Positions 42,992 through 51,433 of a stretch of DNA of 64,000 nucleotides are shown here, piece by piece. The DNA comes from Actinobacteria bacterium OV320 (GTDB taxonomy: Bacteria; Actinomycetota; Actinomycetes; Streptomycetales; Streptomycetaceae): the NCBI GenBank assembly GCA_001298545.1, contig LJCX01000019.1, positions 328,582 to 392,581 on the forward strand, in the 5' to 3' direction. Position 1 is the stretch's first letter, and each line of letters begins with the position of its first letter. A program made the translations under genes and the position numbers. The notes under the pieces were generated by a model. The model saw only the letters and a list, made by a program, of their open reading frames with translations. It was not told the DNA's origin and did not search any database.

Positions 42992-44464
42992 ATGAGCAAC
43001 AGCACCGGAAGAGGCCTCCAGGCGAATGTCCTGGGCACCTTCGACACGGTGGTGATGGCGGTCGCCGGCAGCGCGCCGGCCTACTCCATCGCCGCCACCA
43101 CGGCGGTCCTGGCGGGCGCCGTGGGCCTGGCCGGACCGGCGGCGCTGCTGTACTGCGCGATACCCATGCTGGGCATCGCGCTGGCCTTCAGCCGACTCAG
43201 CCGGATCGACGTCAACGCGGGCGCCAGTTACTCCTGGGTGGGACGCACGCTGCACCCCTTCCTGGGCTTCATCAGCGGCTGGGCGCTGGTGATCTCGGCG
43301 ACCATCTTCATGGTGGCGGGATCGCTGCCGGCCGGGTCGATGACGCTGGCCCTGTTCGACGAGGGCCTCGCCGACGACACGGCACTGTCGACCGTCGTCG
43401 GCGCCGCCTGGTTCCTGGTGATGCTGGCGGTGGTGCTGGGCGGGGCCCGGCTCACCGTGCGCGCACAGTTGATCATGTCGGGTGTGGAGCTGGCGATTCT
43501 GGCGCTGTTCGCGGTGCTCGCCGTCTTCCACACGGACACCTCGCTGCCGTTCGACTGGTCCTGGCTCGGATTCAGCCACTTCGACGGGGTGTCCGGCTTC
43601 GCCGCGGGGGCGCTGGTCGCGGCCTTCTACTACTGGGGCTGGGACGTGACCAGCAACCTCAGCGAGGAGACCCGCGACAGCCGCCGAACGACGGGCCTGG
43701 CGGGCCTGATCGGGGTGGGCATCGTCTTTCTCCTCTTCGAGGTCTTCACCATCGCGGTCAACGTCGTCCTCAGCTCGCAGCAGATCGAGAACAACGGGGC
43801 CAACGTGCTGGCGGCGCTGGGCGAGGAGGTGTGGCCGGGCTGGGGCGGCAAGGTGCTGGTCGTGGCCGTGCTGCTGTCCACCGTCGCCACCCTGGAGACG
43901 ACCCTGATCCAGGTGACGCGCTCGCTGTTCGCAATGGGCCGGGACCGTACGATGCCGTCCGCGCTGGGCCGGGTGCACCGCACCTGGAACACGCCCTGGG
44001 TGGCGATCGCGGTGGTGGGCGGGGTGGCGCTGGTGCTGTTCGTCGCCTCCAACGCGCTGGGCTCGGTGGGCGACATCCTCGCCGACGCCATCTCGGCGAT
44101 CGGACTCCAGATCGCCGTCTACTACGGGCTGGCGGGGCTGGCGGCGGTCGTCGCGTACCGCAAGACGCTGCTGAAGTCCCCTGCCGACTTCCTCCTCGGC
44201 GGGCTGTGGCCGCTGTTCGGCGCCGCGTTCATGTTCTGGATCCTCGTGGAGTCGCTCGGTGAGCTGGCCCCCGCGGCGGTCGCCATCGGCATCGGCGGGC
44301 TCGCCGTGGGACTGGTGCCGATGCTCTGGTACTGGCGGCAGGGCAGCGACTACTACCGCCCCGCCCGGCTGGACGCCTCGCGCACCGTCGAGGCCGACTA
44401 CGTGCCCGAGGGGCGCCCGGCGACGCACGCCGCCGGCCACGAGGGTCTCTCCACCGACTTCTGA
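42992..44464 (+). CDS. APC-family amino acid permease
   Basis: The product is 490 aa, starting at ATG 42992. Twelve membrane helices are predicted in the APC pattern. A-G-S-A-P-A-Y-S-I-A in helix 1 (near 25-34) is the unwound substrate-binding segment, and the E-E-T-R-D-S-R-R loop after helix 6 is the conserved APC motif. It imports an amino acid or amine with proton. The gene for a hypothetical protein starts 11 bases downstream, so they form an operon. Confidence 0.88.
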   Translation: MSNSTGRGLQANVLGTFDTVVMAVAGSAPAYSIAATTAVLAGAVGLAGPAALLYCAIPMLGIALAFSRLSRIDVNAGASYSWVGRTLHPFLGFISGWALVISATIFMVAGSLPAGSMTLALFDEGLADDTALSTVVGAAWFLVMLAVVLGGARLTVRAQLIMSGVELAILALFAVLAVFHTDTSLPFDWSWLGFSHFDGVSGFAAGALVAAFYYWGWDVTSNLSEETRDSRRTTGLAGLIGVGIVFLLFEVFTIAVNVVLSSQQIENNGANVLAALGEEVWPGWGGKVLVVAVLLSTVATLETTLIQVTRSLFAMGRDRTMPSALGRVHRTWNTPWVAIAVVGGVALVLFVASNALGSVGDILADAISAIGLQIAVYYGLAGLAAVVAYRKTLLKSPADFLLGGLWPLFGAAFMFWILVESLGELAPAAVAIGIGGLAVGLVPMLWYWRQGSDYYRPARLDASRTVEADYVPEGRPATHAAGHEGLSTDF

Positions 44465-44475
44465 GAGGGGTCCCG

Positions 44476-45435
44476 ATGGCGCGCGACCGCTTCGCTCCCG
44501 ATTTCGACCCCGACTGCGGGGACGCTCCCCTCTCCTCCACCCGGCACGACATCGTCATCGGCCGCTGGCAGGGCCTGCGGGACCTGCTGCGCGCCACCGG
44601 CCCCGCCTGGCTCGCCCGCGGTCACCGGGTGCGGCTGCTGGCGCAGGCCTGCGCCGGCAGTTCGACGGTGGAGACCTGGCTGGCCGCCGAGCCGCACAGC
44701 GCCGACGCGCTGGTGCTGCGGGCGGCCACGGAGACGGCCCGGGCGTTCAACCTGGCGATCACCGCGGGCCGTGGTGTGCCGATCGACCAGACCCGGGTCG
44801 ACGCCGCGGTGCTGTCGTGCCTGTCCGCCGCCGAGGCGTACCTGGACGACCCGACGCCCTGGACCTCGCTGATCTCGGTCGCCCGTCTCTATCCGGCCGG
44901 GGTGCGCCGCCAGGAACTGGCCCGCTGGTGGGACGAGTTGCACCAGCGGGATCCGTACAGCATGGAGGGCCACCTCCAGGTGCTGCACTACTACTCCGCC
45001 CGCTGGCACGGCTCGCACGGGCTGATGTACGACTTCGCCCGTGACGCGGCCGGCGCGGCCCCGCCGGGCTGTCCGCTGCCGGTGCTGGTGCAGTACGCGC
45101 GCGTCGAGGAGTTCCGTCACGCCCTCGACACCACGCAGGACCGCTCCACCGCCGTGGGGCTCGGCCAGCACTGGAACAACGACGGCGCCGCCAGCGACGT
45201 CCGCCGCACCTGGGAACGCTGGATCATGGGCCGCAAGGACGACACCGTCGCGCCGGGCGAGCTGCGCGACTTCAACTACCTTGCCCACGCGGCGTGTTCG
45301 GCGGGCACCGCGGACGTGGCGACGCCGCTGCTGCGGATCCTCGGCCACCGGGCGACCCGCACGCCCTGGTCGTACACCGGCGACCCGGTCCAGCAGATCG
45401 CCAGACGGCGCAAGGAATGGGGCGTCCGCGACTGA
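44476..45435 (+). CDS. Conserved hypothetical protein downstream of the permease
   Basis: The product is 319 aa, starting at ATG 44476 behind GAGAGGGG. It is a soluble, mostly helical protein rich in Trp, Ala and Arg, with helix pairs resembling tetratricopeptide repeats: S-A-D-A-L-V-L-R-A-A-T-E near 75 and H-L-Q-V-L-H-Y-Y near 160. No catalytic motif or signal peptide is visible. Operon position suggests a role linked to the permease substrate. I do not recognise the family. Confidence 0.7.
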   Translation: MARDRFAPDFDPDCGDAPLSSTRHDIVIGRWQGLRDLLRATGPAWLARGHRVRLLAQACAGSSTVETWLAAEPHSADALVLRAATETARAFNLAITAGRGVPIDQTRVDAAVLSCLSAAEAYLDDPTPWTSLISVARLYPAGVRRQELARWWDELHQRDPYSMEGHLQVLHYYSARWHGSHGLMYDFARDAAGAAPPGCPLPVLVQYARVEEFRHALDTTQDRSTAVGLGQHWNNDGAASDVRRTWERWIMGRKDDTVAPGELRDFNYLAHAACSAGTADVATPLLRILGHRATRTPWSYTGDPVQQIARRRKEWGVRD

Positions 45436-45518
45436 GCCCGACCGTTCCCCCGCCGCGCATCCGGCCAGGCTCGCGGCGATGGATCCGCCGGCCCCCGCGT
45501 GACGTCCGACGGCTTCGG

Positions 45519-46385
45519 CTACGCCGAGCGCGGCTCGGTGGCGTGGGGGCCGTCGGGCCTGTTGCGGCGTTGCTCGACCATCTCGTGGCTGAGTCGCTCC
45601 GTCTCCGTCTCGGGCAGCCGCTCGAAGCCCTCCTCGGTGATGACCGAGACGATCGGGAAGATACGGCGGCCGATGTCGGGGCCGCCGGTCGCGGAGTCGT
45701 CGTCGGCCGCGTCGTACAGCGCCTGGAGTGCGGCCAGCGCCGCCTCACGCCGGGACATGCCGGCGCGGTACAGCTTCTTCAACGCCCCGCGCGCGTACGG
45801 CGACCCGGAGCCCTCGGCGTGGAAGGGCGCCTTCTCGTACAGGCCGCCCGCCACGTCGAAGCTGAAGATGCGGCTCCTCGCGCCCGGGGCGGCCGCCGTG
45901 TCATAACCCGCGAGGAGCGGGACGACGGCGAGGCCCTGCATGGCCTGGCCGAGGTTCTGACGGATCATCGTGGCCAGTCTGCGTGCCTTCTCGCCGAGGG
46001 TCATCGCGGCGCCCTCGACCTTCTCGAAGTGCGTGAGCTCGACCTGGTACAGCTTCACCATGTCCACGGCGAGTCCGACGGTGCCGGCGAAGGCGACGGC
46101 GGTGTGGTCGTCCGCCGGGTACACCTTCTCCAGGTCGCGCTGCGCGATGAGGTTGCCCATCGTGGCCCGGCGGTCGCCGGCGATCAGCACACCGTCGCGG
46201 TAGACGAGGGCCAGCACGGTCGTACCGTGCGGGAAGCTGTCCGGGGCGGCGCGGAAGCCGTCGGCGAACGGGCTGCGCGTCGGCAGCAGTTCGGGGCGGT
46301 GCGCCGCCAGGAAGTCACTGAAGGACGAGCCGCCCGCCGTGAAGAACTCGTCCGCGAGCCGCCCGTCGTGCCCACTCTCCGCCAT
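45519..46385 (-). CDS. prcB: Unlinked 20S proteasome beta-subunit paralog
   Basis: The product is 288 aa, starting at ATG 46385 behind AGGGGGAG. A 54-residue propeptide ends H-G, leaving Thr55 as the N-terminal nucleophile. Asp71 (A-G-D-R-R-A-T) and Lys87 (E-K-V-Y) match the catalytic Asp17 and Lys33, and the G-S-G-S segment is intact, so it should be self-processing and active. The canonical Streptomyces prcB sits beside pup and prcA. Here no prcA, pup, dop, arc or pafA is nearby. It lies 86 bases downstream of the GH65 gene. Confidence 0.88.
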   Translation of the reverse strand: MAESGHDGRLADEFFTAGGSSFSDFLAAHRPELLPTRSPFADGFRAAPDSFPHGTTVLALVYRDGVLIAGDRRATMGNLIAQRDLEKVYPADDHTAVAFAGTVGLAVDMVKLYQVELTHFEKVEGAAMTLGEKARRLATMIRQNLGQAMQGLAVVPLLAGYDTAAAPGARSRIFSFDVAGGLYEKAPFHAEGSGSPYARGALKKLYRAGMSRREAALAALQALYDAADDDSATGGPDIGRRIFPIVSVITEEGFERLPETETERLSHEMVEQRRNRPDGPHATEPRSA

Positions 46386-46471
46386 GCCACTCCCCCTCGC
46401 CGCCTGCGACTCCCCACTACCTACCAGCACCCGGCGGCCGGGAAACACGGCCCCGGACGCCGGCCCGGTGC

Positions 46472-48814
46472 TCAGCGGGTGTTCGGCCCCCGGTGCGGGG
46501 GCTGCCGGGGCGTCGGCCGGTCCGCCACCGGCGGTACGGCGCGGACGACGGGGCCGTCGCCGTTCACCAGCACGGGAGCACCGTGGTGCCGGATCGTCAG
46601 GGGGGAGCCGGACAGCAGGGTGTACGTGGCCTTGTCCGGGCCGATCTCCACCCGCAGGCGACGGCCGAGGAGTTGGACGCTGAAGGCGAGCCGGCTGAAC
46701 CTTTCCGGCAGCCGGGGTGCGAATCGCAGGCCCTCGCGGTCACCGCGCAGCCCGCCGAAGCCGGCGACCAGGGCCATCCAGGTGCCCGCCAGGGACGCGA
46801 TGTGCAGCCCGTCTCGGGTGTTGTGCTCCAGGTCGGCCAGGTCCATCAGCGCGGCCTCGGTCGTGTAGTCGTAGGCCAGTCCCAGATGGCCGGCCTGCGC
46901 GGCGATCACCGCCTGGCAGCAGGCCGAGAGGGAGGAGTCGCGGACGGTCAGCGGCTCGTAGTAGGCGAAGTTGCGGGCGATCTGCTCCTCGTCGAAGTGG
47001 TCCGCGCAGGTGTACATCGCCAGGACCAGGTCGGCCTGCTTGACGACCTGTTTGCGGTAGAGGTCGAAGTAGGGGAAGTTGAGCAGCAGGGGGTACTGGT
47101 CGGGGCGGGTGCCGGCGAAGTCCCACTGCTGGTAGCGGGTGAAGCCCGCGTGCTGTTCGTGCACACCGAGTTCGTGGTTGTAGGGCACGTGCACCGCTTC
47201 GGCCGCGTCCCGCCAGGCCGCGCTCTCCTCCTCGTCCACGCCGAGCCGGGCGGCCTCGCCCGGGTGCCGTGCCACGACGTCGGCGGCGGCGAGGAGGTTC
47301 GCCCGGGCCATGAGGTTGGTGTAGGTGTTGTCGTCGGCGACCGCGCTGTACTCGTCGGGTCCCGTGACGCCGTCGATGTGGAAGGTGCCGTGCGCGTCGT
47401 GGTGGCCGAGCGAGCGCCACAGCCGCGCGGTCTCCACCAGCAGCTCGACACCGGTGGCCGCTTCGAACTCCGTGTCCCCGGTCGCCGTGACGTACCGGAC
47501 CACGGCGTCGGCGATGTCGGCGTTGACGTGGAAGGCGGCGGTCCCGGCCGGCCAGTACGCCGAGCCCTCCGAGCCCTCGATCGTCCGCCAGGGGAACGCG
47601 GCGCCCCGCAGGCCGAGTTGGACGGCCCGTTCGCGGGCGGCGGGCAGGGTGTTCTGCCGCCAGCGCAGGGCCTCGGCGACGGCGCCGGGAGCGGTGTAGG
47701 TGAGCAGGGGCAGCACGAAGGTCTCGGTGTCCCAGAAGGCGTGGCCGTCGTAGCCGGATCCGGTCAGCCCCTTGGCGGGGATGGCGCGTCGTTCGGCGCG
47801 GGCGCCGGCCTGGAGCACATGGAAGAGGGCGAAGCGGACGGCCTGCTGGATCTCCTCGTCGCCGTCGACCTCGACGTCCGCGCGGGACCAGAAGTCGTCG
47901 AGGTAGGCCCGCTGGTCGTCGAGGAGGCCCGACCAGCCGCTGTGCCCGGCCGCCGCGAGGGCCGCCTCCACCTGGTCGCTCATCGCGGGCCGGGAGCGGG
48001 CGCCGGACCAGCCGTGCGCGACGATCTTCTCCACCCGCAGCCGCTCACCGGGCTCCAGCACGGAGGTGACGGTGAGCCGGGCGACGTCGACGTTGCTCTC
48101 GCTGTCGACGGTGGTCCGCTCGGGGCCGGTGACCTCGTGGTCGGCGGCCACGGCCACCCGCAGTCCGCTGCGTTTCGTGCGGTGGACGAGCCGCAGCCGG
48201 CGCCCGACGGCCACGTCCTCCTCCGGTTCCAGCGGTGACTTCAGGGCGCGGGCCGCGCGCGGGTCGCCGTCCGGGTCGGGCAGGCTCTCGTTGGTGACCA
48301 GCTCGGACTGGATCACCACCCGGGAGGTGCTGCCGACGGCCTCCACCTCGTAGGCGACGGCGGCGACGGCCCGCTGGGTGAGCGAGACCAGCCGGGTCGA
48401 GCGCACCCGGACGGTGGATCCGGCGGGCGAGGTCCACTCGCAGGTCCGCTCCAGGACGCCCCGGCGCAGGTCGAGCACCCGCTCGTGCGTGACGAGCCGC
48501 CCGTAGCGCAGGTCGAACGGCTCGTCGTCGACCAGCAGCCGCAGGATCTTGCCGTTGGTGACGTTGATGACGGTCTGCCCGGACTCCGGGTAGCCGTAGC
48601 CGGCCTCGGCGTAGGGCAGCGGGTGCAGTTCGTGGACGCCGTTGAGGTAGGCGCCGGGCAGGCCGTGCGGCTCGCCCTCGTCCAGGTTGCCGCGCCAGCC
48701 GACGTGCCCGTTGGAGAGCGCGAAGACGGACTCGCTCTGCGCCAGGACGTCGAGGTCGAGCCGCGTCTCTCGCACGTACCAGGGCTCGACGGTGTAGGAC
48801 CGGTCCTTGATCAC
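46472..48814 (-). CDS. Glycoside hydrolase family 65 disaccharide phosphorylase
   Basis: The product is 780 aa, starting at GTG 48814, which overlaps the mutase stop as GTGA. It has the N-terminal b-sandwich (about 1-270), a linker, the (a/a)6 catalytic barrel (about 310-680) and a C-terminal b-sheet. The general acid is Glu488 in G-V-T-G-P-D-E-Y. Family members phosphorolyse or hydrolyse maltose, trehalose, kojibiose or nigerose. The adjacent beta-phosphoglucomutase implies that it releases beta-glucose 1-phosphate by phosphorolysis. The exact disaccharide is not decidable. Confidence 0.9.
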   Translation of the reverse strand: MIKDRSYTVEPWYVRETRLDLDVLAQSESVFALSNGHVGWRGNLDEGEPHGLPGAYLNGVHELHPLPYAEAGYGYPESGQTVINVTNGKILRLLVDDEPFDLRYGRLVTHERVLDLRRGVLERTCEWTSPAGSTVRVRSTRLVSLTQRAVAAVAYEVEAVGSTSRVVIQSELVTNESLPDPDGDPRAARALKSPLEPEEDVAVGRRLRLVHRTKRSGLRVAVAADHEVTGPERTTVDSESNVDVARLTVTSVLEPGERLRVEKIVAHGWSGARSRPAMSDQVEAALAAAGHSGWSGLLDDQRAYLDDFWSRADVEVDGDEEIQQAVRFALFHVLQAGARAERRAIPAKGLTGSGYDGHAFWDTETFVLPLLTYTAPGAVAEALRWRQNTLPAARERAVQLGLRGAAFPWRTIEGSEGSAYWPAGTAAFHVNADIADAVVRYVTATGDTEFEAATGVELLVETARLWRSLGHHDAHGTFHIDGVTGPDEYSAVADDNTYTNLMARANLLAAADVVARHPGEAARLGVDEEESAAWRDAAEAVHVPYNHELGVHEQHAGFTRYQQWDFAGTRPDQYPLLLNFPYFDLYRKQVVKQADLVLAMYTCADHFDEEQIARNFAYYEPLTVRDSSLSACCQAVIAAQAGHLGLAYDYTTEAALMDLADLEHNTRDGLHIASLAGTWMALVAGFGGLRGDREGLRFAPRLPERFSRLAFSVQLLGRRLRVEIGPDKATYTLLSGSPLTIRHHGAPVLVNGDGPVVRAVPPVADRPTPRQPPHRGPNTR

Positions 48815-49590
48815 TCCCGCTCTCCCCCGTCGGCGCCGCCCGGGAGGTTCCCGGGTTCCGCGAGGTCGGCGAGGTCCTTCACCACGATGTCGGCGCCGTG
48901 CGTGTACAGCGCGTCGCTCTGCCCCACCCGGTCGACACCGACGACGTACCCGAAGTCCCCGGCGCGGCCCGCGTCCATCCCGGCCAGCGCGTCCTCGAAG
49001 ACGGCCGCCCTCGCCGGCTCGACGCCGAGGTCGCGGGCGGCGGCCAGGAAGGTGTCGGGGCGCGGCTTGCCCGGCAGCTTCCGCTCGGCCGCCACGACGC
49101 CGTCGATCCGTACCTCGAAGAGGTGCTCGGCGTCGATCGAGCGCAGCACGTCGCGGGTGTTGGCGCTGGAGGAGACGATCGCCGTCCGCAGGCCGCGCGC
49201 GCGTGCCGCAGCTATGTAGCGCAGGGTGCCGTCGTACGGCTTGACGCCCTGGGTGCGGATCATCTCCAGGAGCAGCTCGTTCTTGCGGTTGCCCAGCCCG
49301 TGGACGCTCTGCGCGTCGGGCGGGTCGCCGGGTTCGCCCTCGGGCAGTTCGATGCCCCGGGAGGCGAGGAAGGTGCGGACGCCGTCGGCGCGGGGGCGGC
49401 CGTCGACGTACTCGTCGTAGTCGCGGGCCTCGTCGAAGGGCCGGAAGTCCTTGCCTCCGCGCGCGTACAGGAACGCGTCGAAGGTCTCCTTCCAGGCGGC
49501 CGCGTGCACCACGGCCGTTCGGGTGACGACCCCGTCGAGGTCGAAGAGGCAGGCCTGGATCGTTTCGGGGAGACCGAGCGTCGACGTCAT
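48811..49590 (-). CDS. pgmB: Beta-phosphoglucomutase family HAD protein
   Basis: The product is 259 aa, starting at ATG 49590. The HAD nucleophile Asp17 and acid/base Asp19 lie in D-L-D-G-V. Motif II is V-S-S-S, motif III includes K-P-x-P-D-T-F, and motif IV is F-E-D-A. The cap inserted after motif I fits the C1 class of beta-phosphoglucomutases. It should convert beta-glucose 1-phosphate made by the GH65 enzyme to glucose 6-phosphate, and the two genes are translationally coupled. Confidence 0.88.
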   Translation of the reverse strand: MTSTLGLPETIQACLFDLDGVVTRTAVVHAAAWKETFDAFLYARGGKDFRPFDEARDYDEYVDGRPRADGVRTFLASRGIELPEGEPGDPPDAQSVHGLGNRKNELLLEMIRTQGVKPYDGTLRYIAAARARGLRTAIVSSSANTRDVLRSIDAEHLFEVRIDGVVAAERKLPGKPRPDTFLAAARDLGVEPARAAVFEDALAGMDAGRAGDFGYVVGVDRVGQSDALYTHGADIVVKDLADLAEPGNLPGGADGGERE

Positions 49591-49647
49591 ACGGCCCTGG
49601 TTCCCCCACATCGGGCCCCTCACCGGTGTGTCGCGCGCCACATCCGG

Positions 49648-50043
49648 TCAGTCGTGCGGGAAGGAGTGGTGCTCGTGGGCGATGAGCCAGCGGCCGTGCT
49701 CCTTGCGCAGGCCGAAGGTGAGCCGCAGCCGCAGGCTCGGACACTCGGCGAGTTCCTCGGGCGTGCCGCAGCGCAGCAGGGCGTGGGCGTAGGCGACGTC
49801 GTGGCCGGCGGTGACGTCGAGGGTGTCGATGTCGAAGCGGGCGCCCTGGGCCTGCCAGACGAAGAAGGGCGGCCAGGTCGCCCGGTAGGCGGCCAGGCCC
49901 CGGATGCCCTCGTGGGGCGCCGGTACGTCGTACATCACCAGGTCCTCGGCGTGCTGGTCGAGGACGGTGTCGAGGTCGCCCCGGTGGACGGCCTCGGCCC
50001 AGCGGGTGATCAGGGTGCGGATCTGCAGCTCGTCGTCGGACAC
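49648..50043 (-). CDS. SnoaL-like (NTF2-fold) protein
   Basis: The product is 131 aa, starting at GTG 50043 behind AAGGAGGA. It has the cone-shaped NTF2 pattern of the SnoaL/DUF4440 group: an N-terminal helix with I-R-T-L-I-T-R-W-A-E-A-V, then D-L-D-T-V-L, and a C-terminal b-sheet ending G-R-W-L-I-A-H-E-H-H-S. Members are small isomerases, hydrolases or ligand-binding proteins. It diverges from the kinase gene across 63 bases. Confidence 0.82.
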   Translation of the reverse strand: MSDDELQIRTLITRWAEAVHRGDLDTVLDQHAEDLVMYDVPAPHEGIRGLAAYRATWPPFFVWQAQGARFDIDTLDVTAGHDVAYAHALLRCGTPEELAECPSLRLRLTFGLRKEHGRWLIAHEHHSFPHD

Positions 50044-50106
50044 GGTCGTCCTCCTTTCCTTGCGGCCTTGCGGGTCACCTTCCAGGAGACTGCGACACTC
50101 TGCTGT

Positions 50107-50787
50107 GTGCTCACTTTCGACGATCTGCTCGTACGTGCCCGTGCCCTCGCCGGGGACGGCCGCAGACGCGCGCTCCTCGGTATCACGGGCGGTCCGGGCG
50201 CGGGCAAGACGACGCTCGCCGAGCGTCTGGTGCGCGAACTGAACGCCACCGGCGATCCCTGGGTCGCGCACGTCCCGATGGACGGCTTCCATCTCGCCGA
50301 CGTGGAACTGGACCGCCTCGGCCGACGGCACCGCAAGGGGGCGCCCGACACCTTCGACGCGGCCGGTTACGCGGCCCTGCTGCGGCGGCTGCGGGAGGAG
50401 ACGGACGGCGAGGACCTCGTCTACGCGCCGGGCTTCGAGCGGGTGCTCGAGCAGCCGGTCGCGGGGGCCGTGCCGGTGCCGCCGACGGCCCGGCTGATCG
50501 TCACGGAGGGCAACTACCTGCTCGTCGGCACGGGGGCGTGGACGCGGGTACGGGCCGCTCTGGACGAGGTGTGGTTCTGCGAGACGGACGAGGACGAGCG
50601 GGTCCGCCGACTGATCGCCCGGCACGAGGAGTTCGGCAAGGACCACGAGGAGGCGGTGGCCTGGGTGCTGCGGAGCGACCAGCGCAACGCCGAGCTGGTG
50701 GCGACGACGAGGGACCGGGCCGATCTGGTCGTGTCCCTGCCCGTCCGGCCCCGGCCCGCCGGGGGCGTTGTCGGTGCCACGCGTTAG
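50107..50787 (+). CDS. P-loop nucleoside/nucleotide kinase family protein
   Basis: The product is 226 aa, starting at GTG 50107. Walker A is G-I-T-G-G-P-G-A-G-K-T-T (27-38), followed by V-P-M-D-G-F-H-L, the metal and substrate segment typical of the pantothenate/uridine kinase-like FrcK group. I-V-T-E-G-N-Y-L-L is the Walker B region, and R-R-L-I-A-R-H is the lid arginine segment. It could phosphorylate a sugar, nucleoside or vitamin. GACACT lies seven bases before the start, so the mRNA may be leaderless. Confidence 0.82.
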   Translation: MLTFDDLLVRARALAGDGRRRALLGITGGPGAGKTTLAERLVRELNATGDPWVAHVPMDGFHLADVELDRLGRRHRKGAPDTFDAAGYAALLRRLREETDGEDLVYAPGFERVLEQPVAGAVPVPPTARLIVTEGNYLLVGTGAWTRVRAALDEVWFCETDEDERVRRLIARHEEFGKDHEEAVAWVLRSDQRNAELVATTRDRADLVVSLPVRPRPAGGVVGATR

Positions 50788-50797
50788 CTTCGGCCCC

Positions 50798-51433
50798 ATG
50801 ACCGACGGAATCGTGTGGCTGGTGGATCTGGACGGCTGGATGTCCAGCGTCGTGTTCGCGCGCGGGATCTCCCCCGAGGAGCTGGCCCACCGCATGGGAG
50901 CCGACCCGGGCGGGGCCACGGAGCCGATCACCGACGCCGAGGTGTGGCAGCTCGGGATCACGCAGTGGCGGCCGGCCGAGGACGGGGACGGCGTGGTCCG
51001 GGTGGGCAGATCCGGCCACTGGTCGTTCGCCCTGGAGTACGGCGACTCGACCGGCGGGGACCTGCTCGCGGAGATATCACGCGACGGCGTGGAGGCCGTG
51101 CGGTACGTGCCGCCCCAGGAGCACCCGCCCGCCGACTTCCACTACGCGCGCGACGGCGTGCTCGTGTCCGGCCACGGGCTGCGGGAGGAGGTGTGGCGCT
51201 GGGGCGCCGAGCCGGATCTGCTGCTGCCCGAGCTGGTCGCCGCGGGCATCCTGTCCCCCGACGGAAACACCTTTCTCCCGCCGGAGGACGAGGACTACCG
51301 GACGGGCTGCCGGCGCAGCCTCGGTGTGGTGGAGCGGCGGTTCGGCCTGTCCCTGTCCCCCGCGTTCCTCCAGGACGCCCGGCTGCCCGCGTACGCGGTG
51401 CGCGGCACCCCGCGGATGACCCTCAGCCCCTGA
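50798..51433 (+). CDS. DUF6461-like hypothetical protein
   Basis: The product is 211 aa, starting at ATG 50798, ten bases after the kinase stop. It begins W-L-V-D-L-D-G-W-M-S-S-V-V-F-A-R-G-I-S-P-E-E-L, a pattern I associate with Streptomyces DUF6461 proteins, followed by acidic, Trp-rich a/b sequence. No function is known. Its 3' end overlaps the convergent 618-aa gene by 11 bases. Confidence 0.65.
   Translation: MTDGIVWLVDLDGWMSSVVFARGISPEELAHRMGADPGGATEPITDAEVWQLGITQWRPAEDGDGVVRVGRSGHWSFALEYGDSTGGDLLAEISRDGVEAVRYVPPQEHPPADFHYARDGVLVSGHGLREEVWRWGAEPDLLLPELVAAGILSPDGNTFLPPEDEDYRTGCRRSLGVVERRFGLSLSPAFLQDARLPAYAVRGTPRMTLSP

Noticed and set aside
46386..46471. Hairpin between the GH65 and prcB genes as a terminator
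   Set aside because: The inverted repeats there are imperfect and can pair in several ways. I could not show that transcription stops, so no feature is given.
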